The notes beneath the pieces were generated by a model that worked only from the letters and a program-made list of their open reading frames with translations, was not told the origin of the DNA and searched no databases. The position numbers and the translations under genes were made by a program. From Panicum virgatum (taxonomy: Eukaryota; Streptophyta; Magnoliopsida; Poales; Poaceae): 64,000 nt of DNA. Positions 46,521 through 57,358 of this stretch are shown in pieces. Where the stretch lies: positions 68,880,960-68,944,959 of the forward strand of contig NC_053147.1 of NCBI RefSeq assembly GCF_016808335.1. The letters are read 5' to 3'. Numbering within the stretch: position 1 is the stretch's first letter; each line of letters opens with the position of its first letter.

Positions 46521-46900
46521 GATTTTAAGACAGGCGGGAGGAAACAACCTATGTGGCTACTACGTTTGTGACTACATGATGGATTTTTGTTGCCGCAGCT
46601 CGATATCACAACATGAATTGAATGTACGTAGAACAACATTACTAACAATTACCTACATTTAGTTCCGTCTAGGTACTAATTCAAAATATTGGTGTTTGCA
46701 CTTGACAGATTTGTTGCATGGAGAATGACCTCATCCAACTAGAAAGAATCAAAGCAATTCAAGAATCAATATGTGGATTCCTCCTAGATGAGGTCATAAA
46801 TCCAAATGGAGAATTTTATGCGAATCCTAGGATATGTGTGGGTCGAGCGGATCCGAATAAGAACATCAGCGATGATGATGAGGTGCCCAAGGACAGTTAG
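43201..46900 (+). pseudogene. CACTA-2 ORF2 with Ulp1-like C48 protease, spliced and disrupted
   Basis: The acidic first exon (MDPFQRDFEDDEYALHEM) is 43201-43392; the main exon is 43479-45881; protease exons follow from 45975, with a last exon ending at TAG 46898-46900. The intron before the protease His (acceptor GAAACAG) restores FHWILLIIE, then VYDSL and RQAGGNNLCGYYVC. Lesions: TAG 43659-43661 where CACTA-1 has TGG; one base lost near 44047; TAG 44249-44251; TAA 45110-45112; a frame slip at the G run near 45795; and a TAG in the VRK segment near 46063. Between the conserved region and the protease lie the 42-bp repeats and a Pro/Lys-rich stretch. Same protein family as in CACTA-1 but clearly diverged. 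Confidence 0.85.
44914..45062 (+). repeat. 42-bp in-frame coding repeat in CACTA-2 ORF2
   Basis: About 3.5 copies of a 42-base unit encode SPSPAPRSPPAAHK-type 14-residue peptides. The repeat lies in the proline-rich linker before the Lys-rich stretch. The period is a multiple of three and the frame is kept, so copy-number changes would be tolerated. Confidence 0.85.
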
Positions 46901-47346
46901 TATCTTGTAAAAATTTGTTGGACAAAACTTATGTGCACGACGACTTGTAAATATGTTATGAATCCCGAGTTTATTATTAACATATTTATATTAGAAGTAC
47001 ATATAATATTTCAAGTTTATGTAATTATAATAAATGTATTCAATTGTATGCTAGATACGAATATATACGAATACGTAAACGTGCTAGAATGTGAATACGC
47101 AGACGTACACGAATACGAATACGCAAACATATACGAATACGAATTAATTGAAACCCAAAAAAATGGAAAACAGAAAAGAAAAAAAAAAGACATTTACCGA
47201 CCGGTACTAAAGTGCACCTTTAGTACCAGACCGCCTGACCGGTACTAAGTGGCGGCCCACTTAGTACCGGCCAGGCGGTACCGGGCCGGCGCCCGGTACA
47301 AACCAGGGGTTCCGGCTCGGTACGTATGAGGGTTTTTCTAGCAGTG

Positions 47347-48392
47347 TGTGATATTTATCCCTCGAGACGACCGATTCTGGCGAAACCCTAAAAACCGGTC
47401 CGACCGATCTGCTTAACTGGTCTGGACGGCCTTGCTGCCTTTCGGTCTGTTTGCGACTCGCACGCTCGAGTGCTCTCGTGTGTTGGCCGAAACTTGCGTC
47501 AACACAAGCCATTGAGCAGTGAAGTTCATGAGAGCGGTTGCATAAGGGGGGTGATTCCTTATACCGCTCACACATTTTTGTATTTTATTTTATTCATTTA
47601 ATCTAGTTCAATCTAAGGAAAAGCCAAAAAATAGGGTTAAACTGTAGATTCAATTCAAAAAATGTTGAGAGAAAATCACAAAGTTAGAAGAAAAAGATGG
47701 TCAAAATCACCATTGAAAGTCTTATAGTAGGGACAAAAAAAAAACGCTGTTCTATATATATATCTACCATTTTACTCATGCTGATTTATATGAATGGAAG
47801 CTGACTCCTATATGCATCAAACAAGACACTAAACATACACACATTTATTACACTACCATCAATGAAAATTGGCTTCCATAAAAAAATAAAATTAAAAGTC
47901 ACTATATATTGTGGACTTCTTAGCAGCCACACAGTCCACTACTACTTCTTTCACCACCCACCTAGATAGGGAGTGGAATCATGGCCTCGATTATCTGCAG
48001 TGATGTTGGATATATAAGTATGCCGATTTCAGAAAGTATACTAAGAAGTTCATTCAGGAGGAGCTATCTGCAGCAAACTATAAACTACATATCCAATCCA
48101 AGGTTCTAAATAGCCAGCTATAACTGTTAGGAAGGGCAGCCGCTATGGCATTTAGTCCACTAAATGCTGGTTATAGCCTACTAAATGCCGTAACGGCAGC
48201 CCTGCTGCTATTAACTGGCGATTTAAAACCGCTATTAACTGGCGATTTAAAACCACGATCCGATCTGGTGAATACTGCAAGCATATGCAGCCACACTCGT
48301 GTTCATAAAACATTCGACAAATGTAAAACTGATGCCACACAGACATGCAAGCTAGCGATTGTATTTACAAGTAGAGAGGTTTGTATCCGTCG
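47347..48392. other. Intergenic region 3' of the NAC gene
   Basis: No gene. It holds a perfect 24-bp tandem duplication at 48207-48254 (GCTATTAACTGGCGATTTAA unit start, twice) within AT-rich sequence. There is also GACCGGTC-type sequence at 47380-47430 like that near 150. The last part is 3' UTR of the NAC gene. Confidence 0.5.
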
Positions 48393-49472
48393 TCAGATCT
48401 CCATGATCCTCCCGAGCTCGTCCCAGGTGCTACCGCTGTCTCTGAAGGTCGTCGGATCGCTCCACACTGACATCGATGGCAGCAAAGGAGCTCCCATCAA
48501 TCCTGATGAAGTTGTTGTTGTTGTTTTGGCTGATGATACGCCATGGAGACCGTGCAGCAGGAACGGCTGGTGGTGGTCGGTGGGATAAGCCTCGCTCGCC
48601 TCTGACGAACCGAAGCTGCTCATCATGGAAGCGCCGTGCTGATGGTGATAGCGGTAGTCATAGTAATACTGCAACTGCTGCTGGCATCGTTTGCTGCCGT
48701 GTTCTTGTTTCTGCTGCTGGCACCTCCTACTGTAGGACATGTTCCTCTTGAAGATCCGGCATATCGTCCATATTTCCTGTGTGATTAGATAGACATGAAC
48801 AGATAATTAACAATTGTGTTTCAGTTTATCTGTGATGACTATAGTGAGGTTGATCTGAAATTGTTAGCACTGACTGCATCATGGAGCTCGGCTGCCCCCG
48901 CCGTTGAGGGGAGGCGAAACTCGTGCATCATCCAGTCGGTCTTGGTGCCCCTGCCGGCGCTGCCGCGGTAGTAGACGAGGGATTTCTTGAGCCCGAGGAG
49001 GCACTCGCCGCCGGCGCCGCCGTGTATGGGCTTGTCGATGCCGGTGGCCTTCCAGAAGCCGGAGCCGGTGACGCGGTTGGGCCGGATGCTGTTCCTGTAC
49101 TTGCGGCCACGCAGGCAGAAGAAGTACCAGTCTTCTTTGTCTCCTGCACCCTGCACCACATGCCGAGCTTCATCTGCACATTATTCATACCTCCACACAG
49201 TTAGCTGTTAGCTCCTCCGATCAAAGAAAGAACACAAGCAATCAAGACTTACTTGGAAGATCCCAGGGGTCGTGCTTGTAGATGTCGACCTCCTTGATGA
49301 TGTCAATACTGAAGCCCTTCTTCTCCACCTTCCTTGCAAGGTAGAAGCTCAAGAGCTCCTGGTCCGTCGGATGGAACCGGAACCCAGGAAACACCAAATC
49401 ATCATCTTCAGTTCCGACTTCCACTCCGCCGCCACTCTCCTTGACCCTTTCCGACGGCTTCTTCTCCTCCAT
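48393..49472 (-). CDS. NAC-domain transcription factor (3 exons, 300 residues)
   Basis: Exons (minus) 49472-49253, 49173-48875 and 48776-48393 join in frame: 903 bases including the stop. The DNA-binding NAC domain covers about residues 26-175: [20 protein letters not shown] (A), [16 protein letters not shown] (B), [15 protein letters not shown] and [15 protein letters not shown] (C), [20 protein letters not shown] followed by HEFRL (D), [12 protein letters not shown] (E). The C-terminal region is rich in Gln, His and Tyr ([21 protein letters not shown]) and Ser/Thr, as in transactivation regions. The set of motifs is closest to JUNGBRUNNEN1/ANAC042-type NACs from memory; that assignment is tentative. 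An alternative acceptor at 49144 would shorten exon 2 by 30 bases, also in frame. The exon 2 donor is a weaker GTCAGT. Confidence 0.93.
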
Positions 49473-50027
49473 GGCTGGCTTTACAAGCTTTTGTTCTTGC
49501 TTCTAGGGCTAAGGTAAGGTACGTAGCTGCTTACATGTCATACATGGTGTGTGATGGGGCCAAATGGAGGCTGTGTAGTACGGACTTGGTTAATCGCTGT
49601 ATTAATTTGTTTGGATGGCCTCTTCTTGATTGGTTCTTATTGTAAATGAGTGGTCATATGTTGAACTAAACATAGAGAAAGGTCAAGTCAATGGAATTTT
49701 GGCCTTATCAGTTGAACTTTCTCATTTCATTTCCTGCACAAATTTGAGAAACTAAGAAATTATTTAACCTAATCTACTTTACAAACTTTTAACGACTCAA
49801 TTTTTGACTTAGAACGCACCTTAGTGATATTTTTTATGTATGAGGACTCGTTCTGATCTTTTGAGCTATAGGAAGAATTTATTTCAGATGATGGCCAGGT
49901 TTTTTTTCTCTATGGTTGAGCACATCAACACTGCGTTGTGCCAAGTCAAGGCAGAGGTCATGCCCTTTGACTCGGTAGGAGTGTAATTGATTTGTTTAAG
50001 CTAGTGTTTTTAATTTTGCAGGGGTGA
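49473..50027. other. NAC gene upstream region
   Basis: Promoter-side sequence of the NAC gene. It has mixed AT-rich sequence and ends at the solo LTR starting at 50028. The LTR is therefore within about 0.6 kb upstream of the NAC start codon. I see no unambiguous TATA box. Confidence 0.4.
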
Positions 50028-50791
50028 TGTGACACCCTAGGTGTCTGCACAGTAGAACTGTATTTATTTTATGCATCATGTGCTTAAATTGTGTGAGCAA
50101 GGGTCTTATTTTAAATATAAGGTTAATTGTGTAAATATGATTTGATGCAAGGTCCTTCCTATAGTTCAATTTGAATAGGATGAGTAAATATTGCTTTTGT
50201 GGAGGGTTTATTTTCAAAATTCAGTGCAATCATTACATGGCAGGAAATTTTACATTTCAGTCTGAAATTAAGGTGAATTTGCTTTGGAAAAGACAAAACT
50301 CCATTAAATTCAAAATTCTTTCTATGGTTTCAAAATAACTCTTTAACCTTTGGTCAAATCAATTTTTACACAAAACCAAAGTTGTAGATCTTGAAAAGTT
50401 GAACAACTTTTATGTTGGGCACTTTTTCATTTGAGCCGTAGTTTAGGAGTTATTTTTGTTTTACAGTAGGATCCCTGAATTTTTCAGAAATTGCAAAATA
50501 GTCCTGCTGTCTTCTCCCTCCTCTCTCCCTCTCTGCTTTTCTCTGTCACAGGCGCAGAGCGGCGCCGCCGCTGCTCAGGAGGGCCGCAGGCCACCTCCTG
50601 CTCGCCGTGGCCTTCCACGCATCGTGCCCGAGCTCCTCGCGCTGGACTTCTCCCGCTCCTGCCACGAAACCCCGAAGCCTCCGCGGCCGCCACCTCGCCG
50701 TCACCATCACCGTCGAGCGCCCCTGGGCCAAATCCCTCTCCCCCGGGCATCGCAATGTGCCCCAGGAATGCCCTCCCCCTTGCTGGTTGCC

Positions 50792-50798
50792 TATAAAA
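50792..50798 (+). promoter_or_regulatory. TATA box of the 50028 solo LTR
   Basis: TATAAAA precedes a GC-rich leader. It points toward increasing coordinates, away from the NAC gene, which is transcribed in the opposite direction. Confidence 0.6.
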
Positions 50799-52352
50799 GG
50801 GGTAGAACCCCCTGCGCACGCGCACAGCCGCCACCGCCCGCTATTAACGCCGGCAAGCTCCAGCTCGCCGTGGCGCCGCCGCTGCACCACCCCATTGCCC
50901 ATTTGAACCCCGCTACCATCTTCCCAGACCTCCAGGGAAGCTCCTAGGCCCGGCTTTTCCTCCCAATCGCCACCGGAGCGCCGCCGCGCCAGAGCATACT
51001 GCCGCCGTCCGCCCCTCTCCGTGGAGCCACCGCTGCAGGCCACCATCTCGAGCCCCAAGACCTTCTAGAGGTAGCTCTCGGTCCCCTCTCGCTTTTCCCC
51101 AGCGGGGCCCCCACCGCCAGTGCCTCTCCTTGCCGGGAAAAGCCGCGCCCTCCCCTGCTCTGTTCTGTCATGGCCAAGGACCCCGGTTTAAAAGAAACAA
51201 AAGTTCAGGGTCCTAAGTGAAAGATATACATGAACTAGAGAATCCCAAATAGCAAACTTTGAAAATGCCTAGAAATTTGTAGAAAAATAAAAAAAATGCA
51301 AATCCAAAAGTTTTGGAATCCTTGTTACTATACCTACAAGTTTTGTTACATACACATCTTCAGTTTTGGTCTGCATGTTAATCCAAGAAATAGAATAGAA
51401 CAAACAGGCTTTAATTATTCTAGGAGTTGTACTCAGTAACTTCATGTGATTTTTGGCTATAATGTGTCTTGCAGTGTTACTAGTGCCTGGTAAATTTTTT
51501 AACCCTTTTTAACATATTTAACTAGGTCAAAGTTTCAAGATTCCTAGATCTACTAGTTTTACTAATATATTTGTGCTGGTAGAAATATTACAGTTCTGAG
51601 GGTAAAACTTTTTTCATGCATGTATGCCACTAAAACCTTGCTGTTGCACAATTTTGAGAAATTTAGATCTGTTTAGCTTTTTATTCGATTTAATTCTTTT
51701 CAAGTAGGCTTTATTTGTCATAAATAGTTTACTTGATTAGAAAAATATGAGAATATTTGTGGAACTTTATTTTGGTCAAATATTCATGTCTGTAAAATTT
51801 GAGATCCAGAAACACTATAGAACTTTCTGTACTAATTAGTTTTACCATATGTGGTTTAATTTTTTCAAAATTATTACTTCTGTTTTATGCCTAGATAAAT
51901 TTTGAAACATTTATAGGAAGTTCATAAACATATGAGTCCTGTTCTGAGAAATTTTGAGCTTCATAAGTGTTGTATTTTGTTCTATAGAATTTAATCTTGT
52001 TCTAGGTGTTGTCTGAGTAAATGTTTTATTCTGAATAATTGGCTACATGAAATGGCATCAAATTTACAGAATAGATTGCTCTCTGCACTTCCTGTTTGAA
52101 GTAATTTTTCTGAGTTTAAATGCTGTTTGTGTACTGAGTTACTTATTTCTTAGCAAACCATGATTTATTTGCTATATGAACTAACTAAAATTTACTTTGT
52201 GAGGTTAATCATGTTTTTTGTGTAATAAGACATGTTAAATAACTACTCTATAAACGATTGCCCATATGCTAAGTTTGATTGATATTTGTTAGACTACAAC
52301 TTTATCGTGAAGTGTATGTGTTTGTAATACCATTTCTTGCATCGCAAATAGA

Positions 52353-52521
52353 TACGACTGTTTTAGCGGACGGGACGTACGAGCTGATCCAGGAGTCCGA
52401 AGGAGCTGATCAAGAAGCCCAGCTGAATGCCATTACACTGACTGAAGACTCGGACCAAAATCCGGAAGAGCCCAAGGCTGATTTAGCTAGTGACTACCGC
52501 GAAGGCAAGCCCCGGACATAA
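52353..52521 (+). other. Acidic open segment (possible LTR leader exon)
   Basis: After an AAATAG acceptor-like site the frame runs to TAA 52519-52521. It is rich in Glu, Asp and Gln (ELIQESEGADQEAQ, EDSDQNPEEPKAD). It occupies the same relative place as the acidic segment at 7249-7431, though the residues are not alignable by eye. No domain recognised. Confidence 0.35.
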
Positions 52522-53932
52522 ACCCAGTATTTCAAATTATGCACTTTATGTACTACTTACTTGTGCATTTATAGTTCTTAGGATTTGAATTGAAACCCTA
52601 GATGCATGATCCTAGGAACCTATGTATTGAACACTAGATTTGAGTTCGAGTAATTGCTATGCTTATAGGACCGGTAAAAGTCGAGTGATTGCCTGTCACT
52701 CGCGAGCTCTATAGGAGTTGCTTGTTTACTTTCTGCAATCACTATAAGTACGTCGGACGGGGTCACGTTCGATATCATGACCTTGAGTGAGACCCCGTCT
52801 GTATTGATGAAATCTGCTAAGGTCGCGGTGTGTGGTAGCGGTGGTTAAGTGTTTGAACGTACTAGCCACATGCCGTAAATATGGTACGCGGTAAGCCTAG
52901 TAGCTGATCGGACCGGTGAGTGGATATACCTTTCACTCTCTCTTAGAGATAGATTTTTATTTATGTTTATGTTGCGCAACACCACGGGTACAGGGAGGAA
53001 GTTGGTGCCCTGTAGTCGGGGAGAGTGACTCTATCCACAGGCCGGAATGAAAGGTCAACGGTTGTTTGGGAACGACCCGATGGTGTTCCAAACGTGTGTG
53101 TTAGGTTTACCTTGCAAGGTTGGAAATCCGATTCGAATCGTCCGTCTCTCGCGGATATTGAGACTACTTGATCCCTTTGCCACACAGAGTAATAAGAGTA
53201 ATATTATTATGATCAATCTTGATGTTTGACTAAAGTTCTACCATGGTTGATTAGAAATAGTTGCTTACATAGAATGGTTAATCAACTAGAATGTTGAAAG
53301 CTAAAATGAGAAATTAAGGACCTACTCTTTATTGCTTTTCAGCAAAAGGAAAGCCAGAGTCTTACAGAACCCTGCATACTCTAGCTAAGTGGACTAAGTA
53401 TATCCGTTGACGGTTAAGTCTTGCTGAGTATTAGTACACTCAGCCTTACTGTTGAATCCTGTTTCAGGTATGGGTTTTGAGGACCAGATCGCTAGTCTGA
53501 CTTGGCCCTGCTCTTTGCCCCCTGGCTAGTCCGTTGAGTGGGATCCGTCTCCGGCCGGCAATGACCCCGATGAGTGATACCTTGCTTGGGCTAGCTTGGT
53601 ATACTTTTGCGACGTGTTGTAGCCGTCGTGTTTTCTTTCCGCTGCTTAACTCTGAACTTTAAACTTATGTTTTGTATAATATTTTACTGAGTTTGTATTT
53701 GTAATTATACTTTGAACTTGTTGTAATAACTGTTATGCCTGTGTTGTAAAATATATGGTTGCGATATCTCTGGACTCGCCTTCATGCGGGGTATGCTTGT
53801 TCGATCCGAGATCCGGTGGTTGTATCGGTACATTACCCGACAGACCAAGAATTGTTTCGTTTGAAGTGCGTTTGAGTCGGTGTTGTCTTTATGGTGATGG
53901 TCAGCGCACTTGAGCCGGGATAATTCAGGTGG

Positions 53933-55827
53933 TTCTGCAACTGAATTATGCCCTTTGCACATCTTAGTGAATTTATTCTTGTTTTTTTTACCACAAATGA
54001 GGGTGAGTGGTAATTCCTACAACAACATGTCTTAGTTTCAGCCAGGATTTTATTTACCAATACCAACCAGAAGTTACTAGTAGATTTTTTTTCCTAGAAA
54101 GAAGGACAACTACGTGCCAGCATTATAGGAACAAAAAATAAGTTACTAGATTTTCTCTCAAATTGGACCTTTTTTGAACGGAACCGGCAGTAGACCTGCC
54201 TGTCGTATTGAAAGCCAGAAACGTTTCAACACTGTATAGAAGTTAGCACAAAGTAAGAAAAAAGTGGAGCATGAAAACAAGCAAGAAGGCTCACGCAAAT
54301 TTGACCCTTTTGCTTGTTTGCAAAATAGTTTTGGGTCTGAATGGTATCTTTCAGATATTTTGGAGTACATTCGCTACTTTTTTGTTAACTTGTGTAATTT
54401 CTTTTTATGGCCAGTTGTTGTCGTGATTTGAGACCGTGGTTGTCTCTTCAAATTAACAGGAAAATAGTTTCAGGAAGAAAAGTCCAAGATGTAAAAGCTA
54501 ACCGTGCATACATTTTTCTACTGATGAGTAAAGGGTTGATAAAAAAACTTTGTTGACAGACAAATTTAATGCTGTTTTATGTCGGGTGGAAAAGTATGTG
54601 CGGATTTGTCTCAAATTAAAGTGTAACTTACATTTGGAACGACAAAACTTGGAGAAGCTTCGGATTAGGTAAGAAAATCCTTCCCCCTTTACTAGTTCTA
54701 CGGCTAGAGCTGAAGAATATCAAAGCATTCATACGACTCAAACTCTTGCCATAAATTATTCATTTCTAGGAAAGTGACACACCTACATATGTTACTTTAA
54801 AATAACTACATGCTCATGAGAACAGATGCATGTGACCTTAACGAGCATGGGAACAAAGAAAAAAGATGCTGAACATTTCCAGGCTTGGAAAAGTGTGATG
54901 GTTGAGTCCATCATTTTCAGTCTGGATGAAAATGCAGTCAACAGCTGTGGAGTTGTAATAGGAGGAAACCGATGTTTTAACCTGACACTTGGCACCCGTG
55001 GTCATCCAGCATACAAAAAAATCTGAGTCCCTCTTTCCTTTGCTAATGGTTAAAAAAACATTTACGGCACACAAATTGACCTCTCTCTAGACAAATATAT
55101 ATTTTGCTCTCTTTGGATGATCCCTACCAAAAGAAACCAAACAATCCACCGTTAGTCGGCATTCATCCTAGTAACAATGATAATCCAACAGGGAACACTG
55201 AGTCTCTTCTTTTTTAAGAAGTAGTTGAAGTGCTCAACTACCAAATTAAATTTACTGAAACTTTTTGCTGTCTTCTTTTTGGATCAAACTATTCACATCA
55301 TGCCACATACTAGTAACAATGATAATCCAACAGGGACCATGAATTTTCTGTTGAACTTGCATCCCATCTCTAACGACTATAGAAATAAGTACTCTCCTAC
55401 CTTTCTGAAGTTCTGATGCACGGCATGAAGTTGTCAATAAAGAATAAAGGCAATATGGTCAGAGCAAAGATAATCACCTACGTTTTGGTGCTGTCAAAAG
55501 AGTTGATGTCACTGCATGCGCGCGGTAGATTAATCCTGATAAATTTACTATTTAATTATGGAAAGCAGGAGTGTTCAACCTCATGTGTCATGAAACTTGA
55601 TAAGATCACTCATATAACAAAAGCGATCAATCTCGTCTTATTCTTCCTCTGCTTCACATCCAAAGTCAGCATATTCTACTGCATGCTCGAGCAGAAGAAA
55701 TTCAGAGCTAATAAGTAGATCGACTAAATTCCATTTCCAGCCTTTCCGAAGTGAAGCGACCCAACTTTCAGACACAAGCAAAAGGTCGTTTATCAGGAGT
55801 CTACATGACTCCGTGTTAGCTGTGCAG
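53933..55827. other. Intergenic region, AT-rich
   Basis: No supported gene. 54160-54235 carries a GAACGGAACCGGCAG...CTGCCTGTCGTATTG stretch of a type often seen dispersed in grass genomes. A 27-bp direct repeat (CTAGTAACAATGATAATCCA plus ACAGGGA) occurs at 55168-55194 and 55310-55336, 142 bases apart. Confidence 0.45.
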
Positions 55828-55832
55828 AACAG

Positions 55833-56100
55833 TGTTGGGGATCGAGTCTACCAAAACCACCGAAAGAGAGGTACGAAGACATCAACTTGAGAGCGAGTGA
55901 GAAAAGCTCCGAGAGAGAAATGCTCATGAGAGAGAGCAAGAGTCCCCCTTTACCACTTGGGGTCAGCTATATATATAGGAGACGAGGAGTGGCAATTTAG
56001 CCTCGACTCCTGATAAGTATAAGATTTACAAATAGGTCCTTGGAGTGCCCGGCTACCCCGTGAGGCATATTACAACATGGATTGGGCCATTCTCCCAACG
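55833..56100 (-). mobile_element. Solo LTR, 268 bp, likely Copia type
   Basis: Plus strand begins TGTTGGGGATCGAG and ends TTCTCCCAACG. AACAG flanks it at 55828-55832 and 56101-56105. On the minus strand the LTR would begin (T/C)GTTGGGAGAATGG, contain TATATATAG, and end GATCCCCAACA, with TGTTG/CAACA ends typical of Copia LTRs. The terminal A has become G at 56100. No internal region is attached. Confidence 0.8.
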
Positions 56101-56248
56101 AACAGTTTCTCCCGTCATGGAAGTACCTACCTGCTGCATCAACTTACGCATGGACAGACGGATGTGAGAGAGTTGATCCAGCCAAAGGCCAAGAGGAACT
56201 GTACTTGTACCATCGTCCATGATGAATCTTGTTCATCCGCTGTGAACT

Positions 56249-56377
56249 CTACCACCATCTTCGCCCCACTCTGCCGCACAATTCCCTGATCATGACACTA
56301 TCCCCAACTCCGTGAATCCACAGGATATTCGTGCGACCATTCTTTCCTCGGTGCCACCCATTTCCATCCCATTGCAT
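56249..56377 (-). CDS. Small ORF of unknown function, copy A
   Basis: A 42-codon frame opens with MQWDGNGWHRGKNGRT and ends RRWW. It aligns without gaps to the 41-codon ORF at 60125-60250. TATTTATA (TATAAATA on the minus strand) lies about 150 bases upstream at 56529-56536. It could instead be a remnant of a larger exon, since an alternative frame (WKWVAPRKEWSHE) is also largely open in both copies. Coding status is uncertain. Confidence 0.3.
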   Translation of the reverse strand: MQWDGNGWHRGKNGRTNILWIHGVGDSVMIRELCGRVGRRWW

Positions 56378-56384
56378 GCTCGAC

Positions 56385-56430
56385 AAGAACTCTGCAGTTT
56401 CCCTTCCAAAAAAAAAAGAACTCTGCAGTT
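56385..56430. repeat. Micro-insertion with A tract between 15-bp direct repeats
   Basis: AAGAACTCTGCAGTT occurs at 56385-56399 and 56416-56430, flanking a 16-base TCCCTTCC-plus-A insert. Copy B at about 60255 lacks it. It has the form of a tiny poly(A) retro-insertion with target duplication. Confidence 0.6.
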
Positions 56431-56712
56431 GTATTTGTGGCTGCTCGTTATGTTTTCGTAGACGGGAACATGAGAACGAAGGAAGCTTGCCTAGAGAAAG
56501 CTGAGACTAATAGGATTTCTTTCACGAATATTTATAGGCACGTGATTTCATCGAAACGTGTTAGGTTGGATATTGATAGCAGTAAGTTGTACAGGAGGTT
56601 TAACTGCATGCTCTGTGGTTCAGCACAGCCATTTCTATCGATCCTCGTGGTTATGAAGGGAGTAAATTTGTCGAAAATTTCCCATGGAAATTACAGTTCA
56701 AATAGGATGGTA

Positions 56713-56942
56713 CTCCCTCCGTCCCATGAAAAGTGCAATCCTGAATTTGAAAAAAAAATCCCACAAAGAGTACAATTCTAGAGATTAGATCTCGACTACT
56801 TGCCTGATTATTAAGTGGTCAGATTTAAATTGCATGCCAAAACTAACCATATGTGCCAAACAAATGGGGGCATGAGAATCTTTTCACGCCACTACTAATC
56901 TGTCTAAAAAAATCTAGATTTGCACTCTTCATACGGAGGGAG
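56713..56942. mobile_element. Stowaway-type MITE (Tc1/Mariner), 230 bp
   Basis: Ends are CTCCCTCCGT and ACGGAGGGAG, with TA duplications at 56711-56712 and 56943-56944. The duplicated copy of this region at about 60625-60640 reads AGGATGGTAGTTTTTATT with a single TA, so it is the empty site. The element inserted into copy A after the duplication. Confidence 0.95.
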
Positions 56943-57358
56943 TAGTTTTTATTTATTTTGTAATCCAAACAGAAACATTAAATTAAAACATGATTTCCAC
57001 TAAAATTCTCATAATTTCCTATCGGACATATAGAGACTGGGCTCATCATGTTCAACGAATCTTCGTTGCATATTATTGTGCATGCCACTTCATCCTTGTA
57101 AAAAATTTGCATGGAAATTAATAATTGAATTAGTACACCCAAATAACTGCCGGCGCTGTCTGAAAATCAAACGAGCTCATGCGTGACGATGTCTGCACAT
57201 GAATCTGGAGTCTGGACGATGCCTTTGTTGCCTATGCCTTCACACACTTAGTTTCAGTCGCTACACTATGGTGGGGTGGTATTTCAATCTCGTCCATTGA
57301 ACTTTGCTTCTCCTCCTTCACTAGCCTAAGCTCCATTTGTATGTTATCTAGCTCTATT

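Larger units (their letters stand above)
43151..47346 (+). mobile_element. CACTA-2: right part of a second CACTA element, 5' truncated
   Basis: The right end is TTTTTCTAGCAGTG at 47333-47346, preceded by TAGTACCGG / GGTACTAA subterminal repeats (47190-47290). The body is a spliced ORF2 homologous to that of CACTA-1. No tnp2 ORF and no left inverted repeat are found: the sequence to the left is tandem repeat and retroelement DNA. The subterminal motif differs from CACTA-1, so this is a different subfamily. The left limit given is where the 184-bp array stops. Confidence 0.85.
50028..53927 (+). mobile_element. Solo LTR of a second Tekay-like chromovirus (3.9 kb)
   Basis: The segment starts TGTGACACCCTAGG and ends GGGATAATTCA. 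Flanks are GGTGA (50023-50027) and GGTGG (53928-53932), a target duplication with one mismatch. Its architecture matches the solo LTR at 4134: TATA box, GC-rich leader (50800-51060), donor CTAGAG|GTAGCT near 51070, a long AT-rich stretch, acceptor AAATAG near 52352, and an acidic open segment to 52521. No internal domain is attached. Because of the TSD mismatch the right edge is less sure than for the first solo LTR. Confidence 0.72.
56106..57358. repeat. Segmental duplication copy A, first part
   Basis: Homologous to about 60090-60840 and, near its end, to 61597-61680. Shared stretches include the small-ORF region (56249-56377), the TATA-led upstream block and GTGGGGTGGTATTTCA. Copy A was later hit by a Stowaway MITE and by the element at 57359. 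It continues at 59052. Confidence 0.85.

Noticed and set aside
53995..54006. GGGTGA as the right target duplication of the 50028 solo LTR
   Set aside because: It matches the left flank, but the sequence before it does not end in CA. GATAATTCA|GGTGG fits LTR structure better despite one mismatch.
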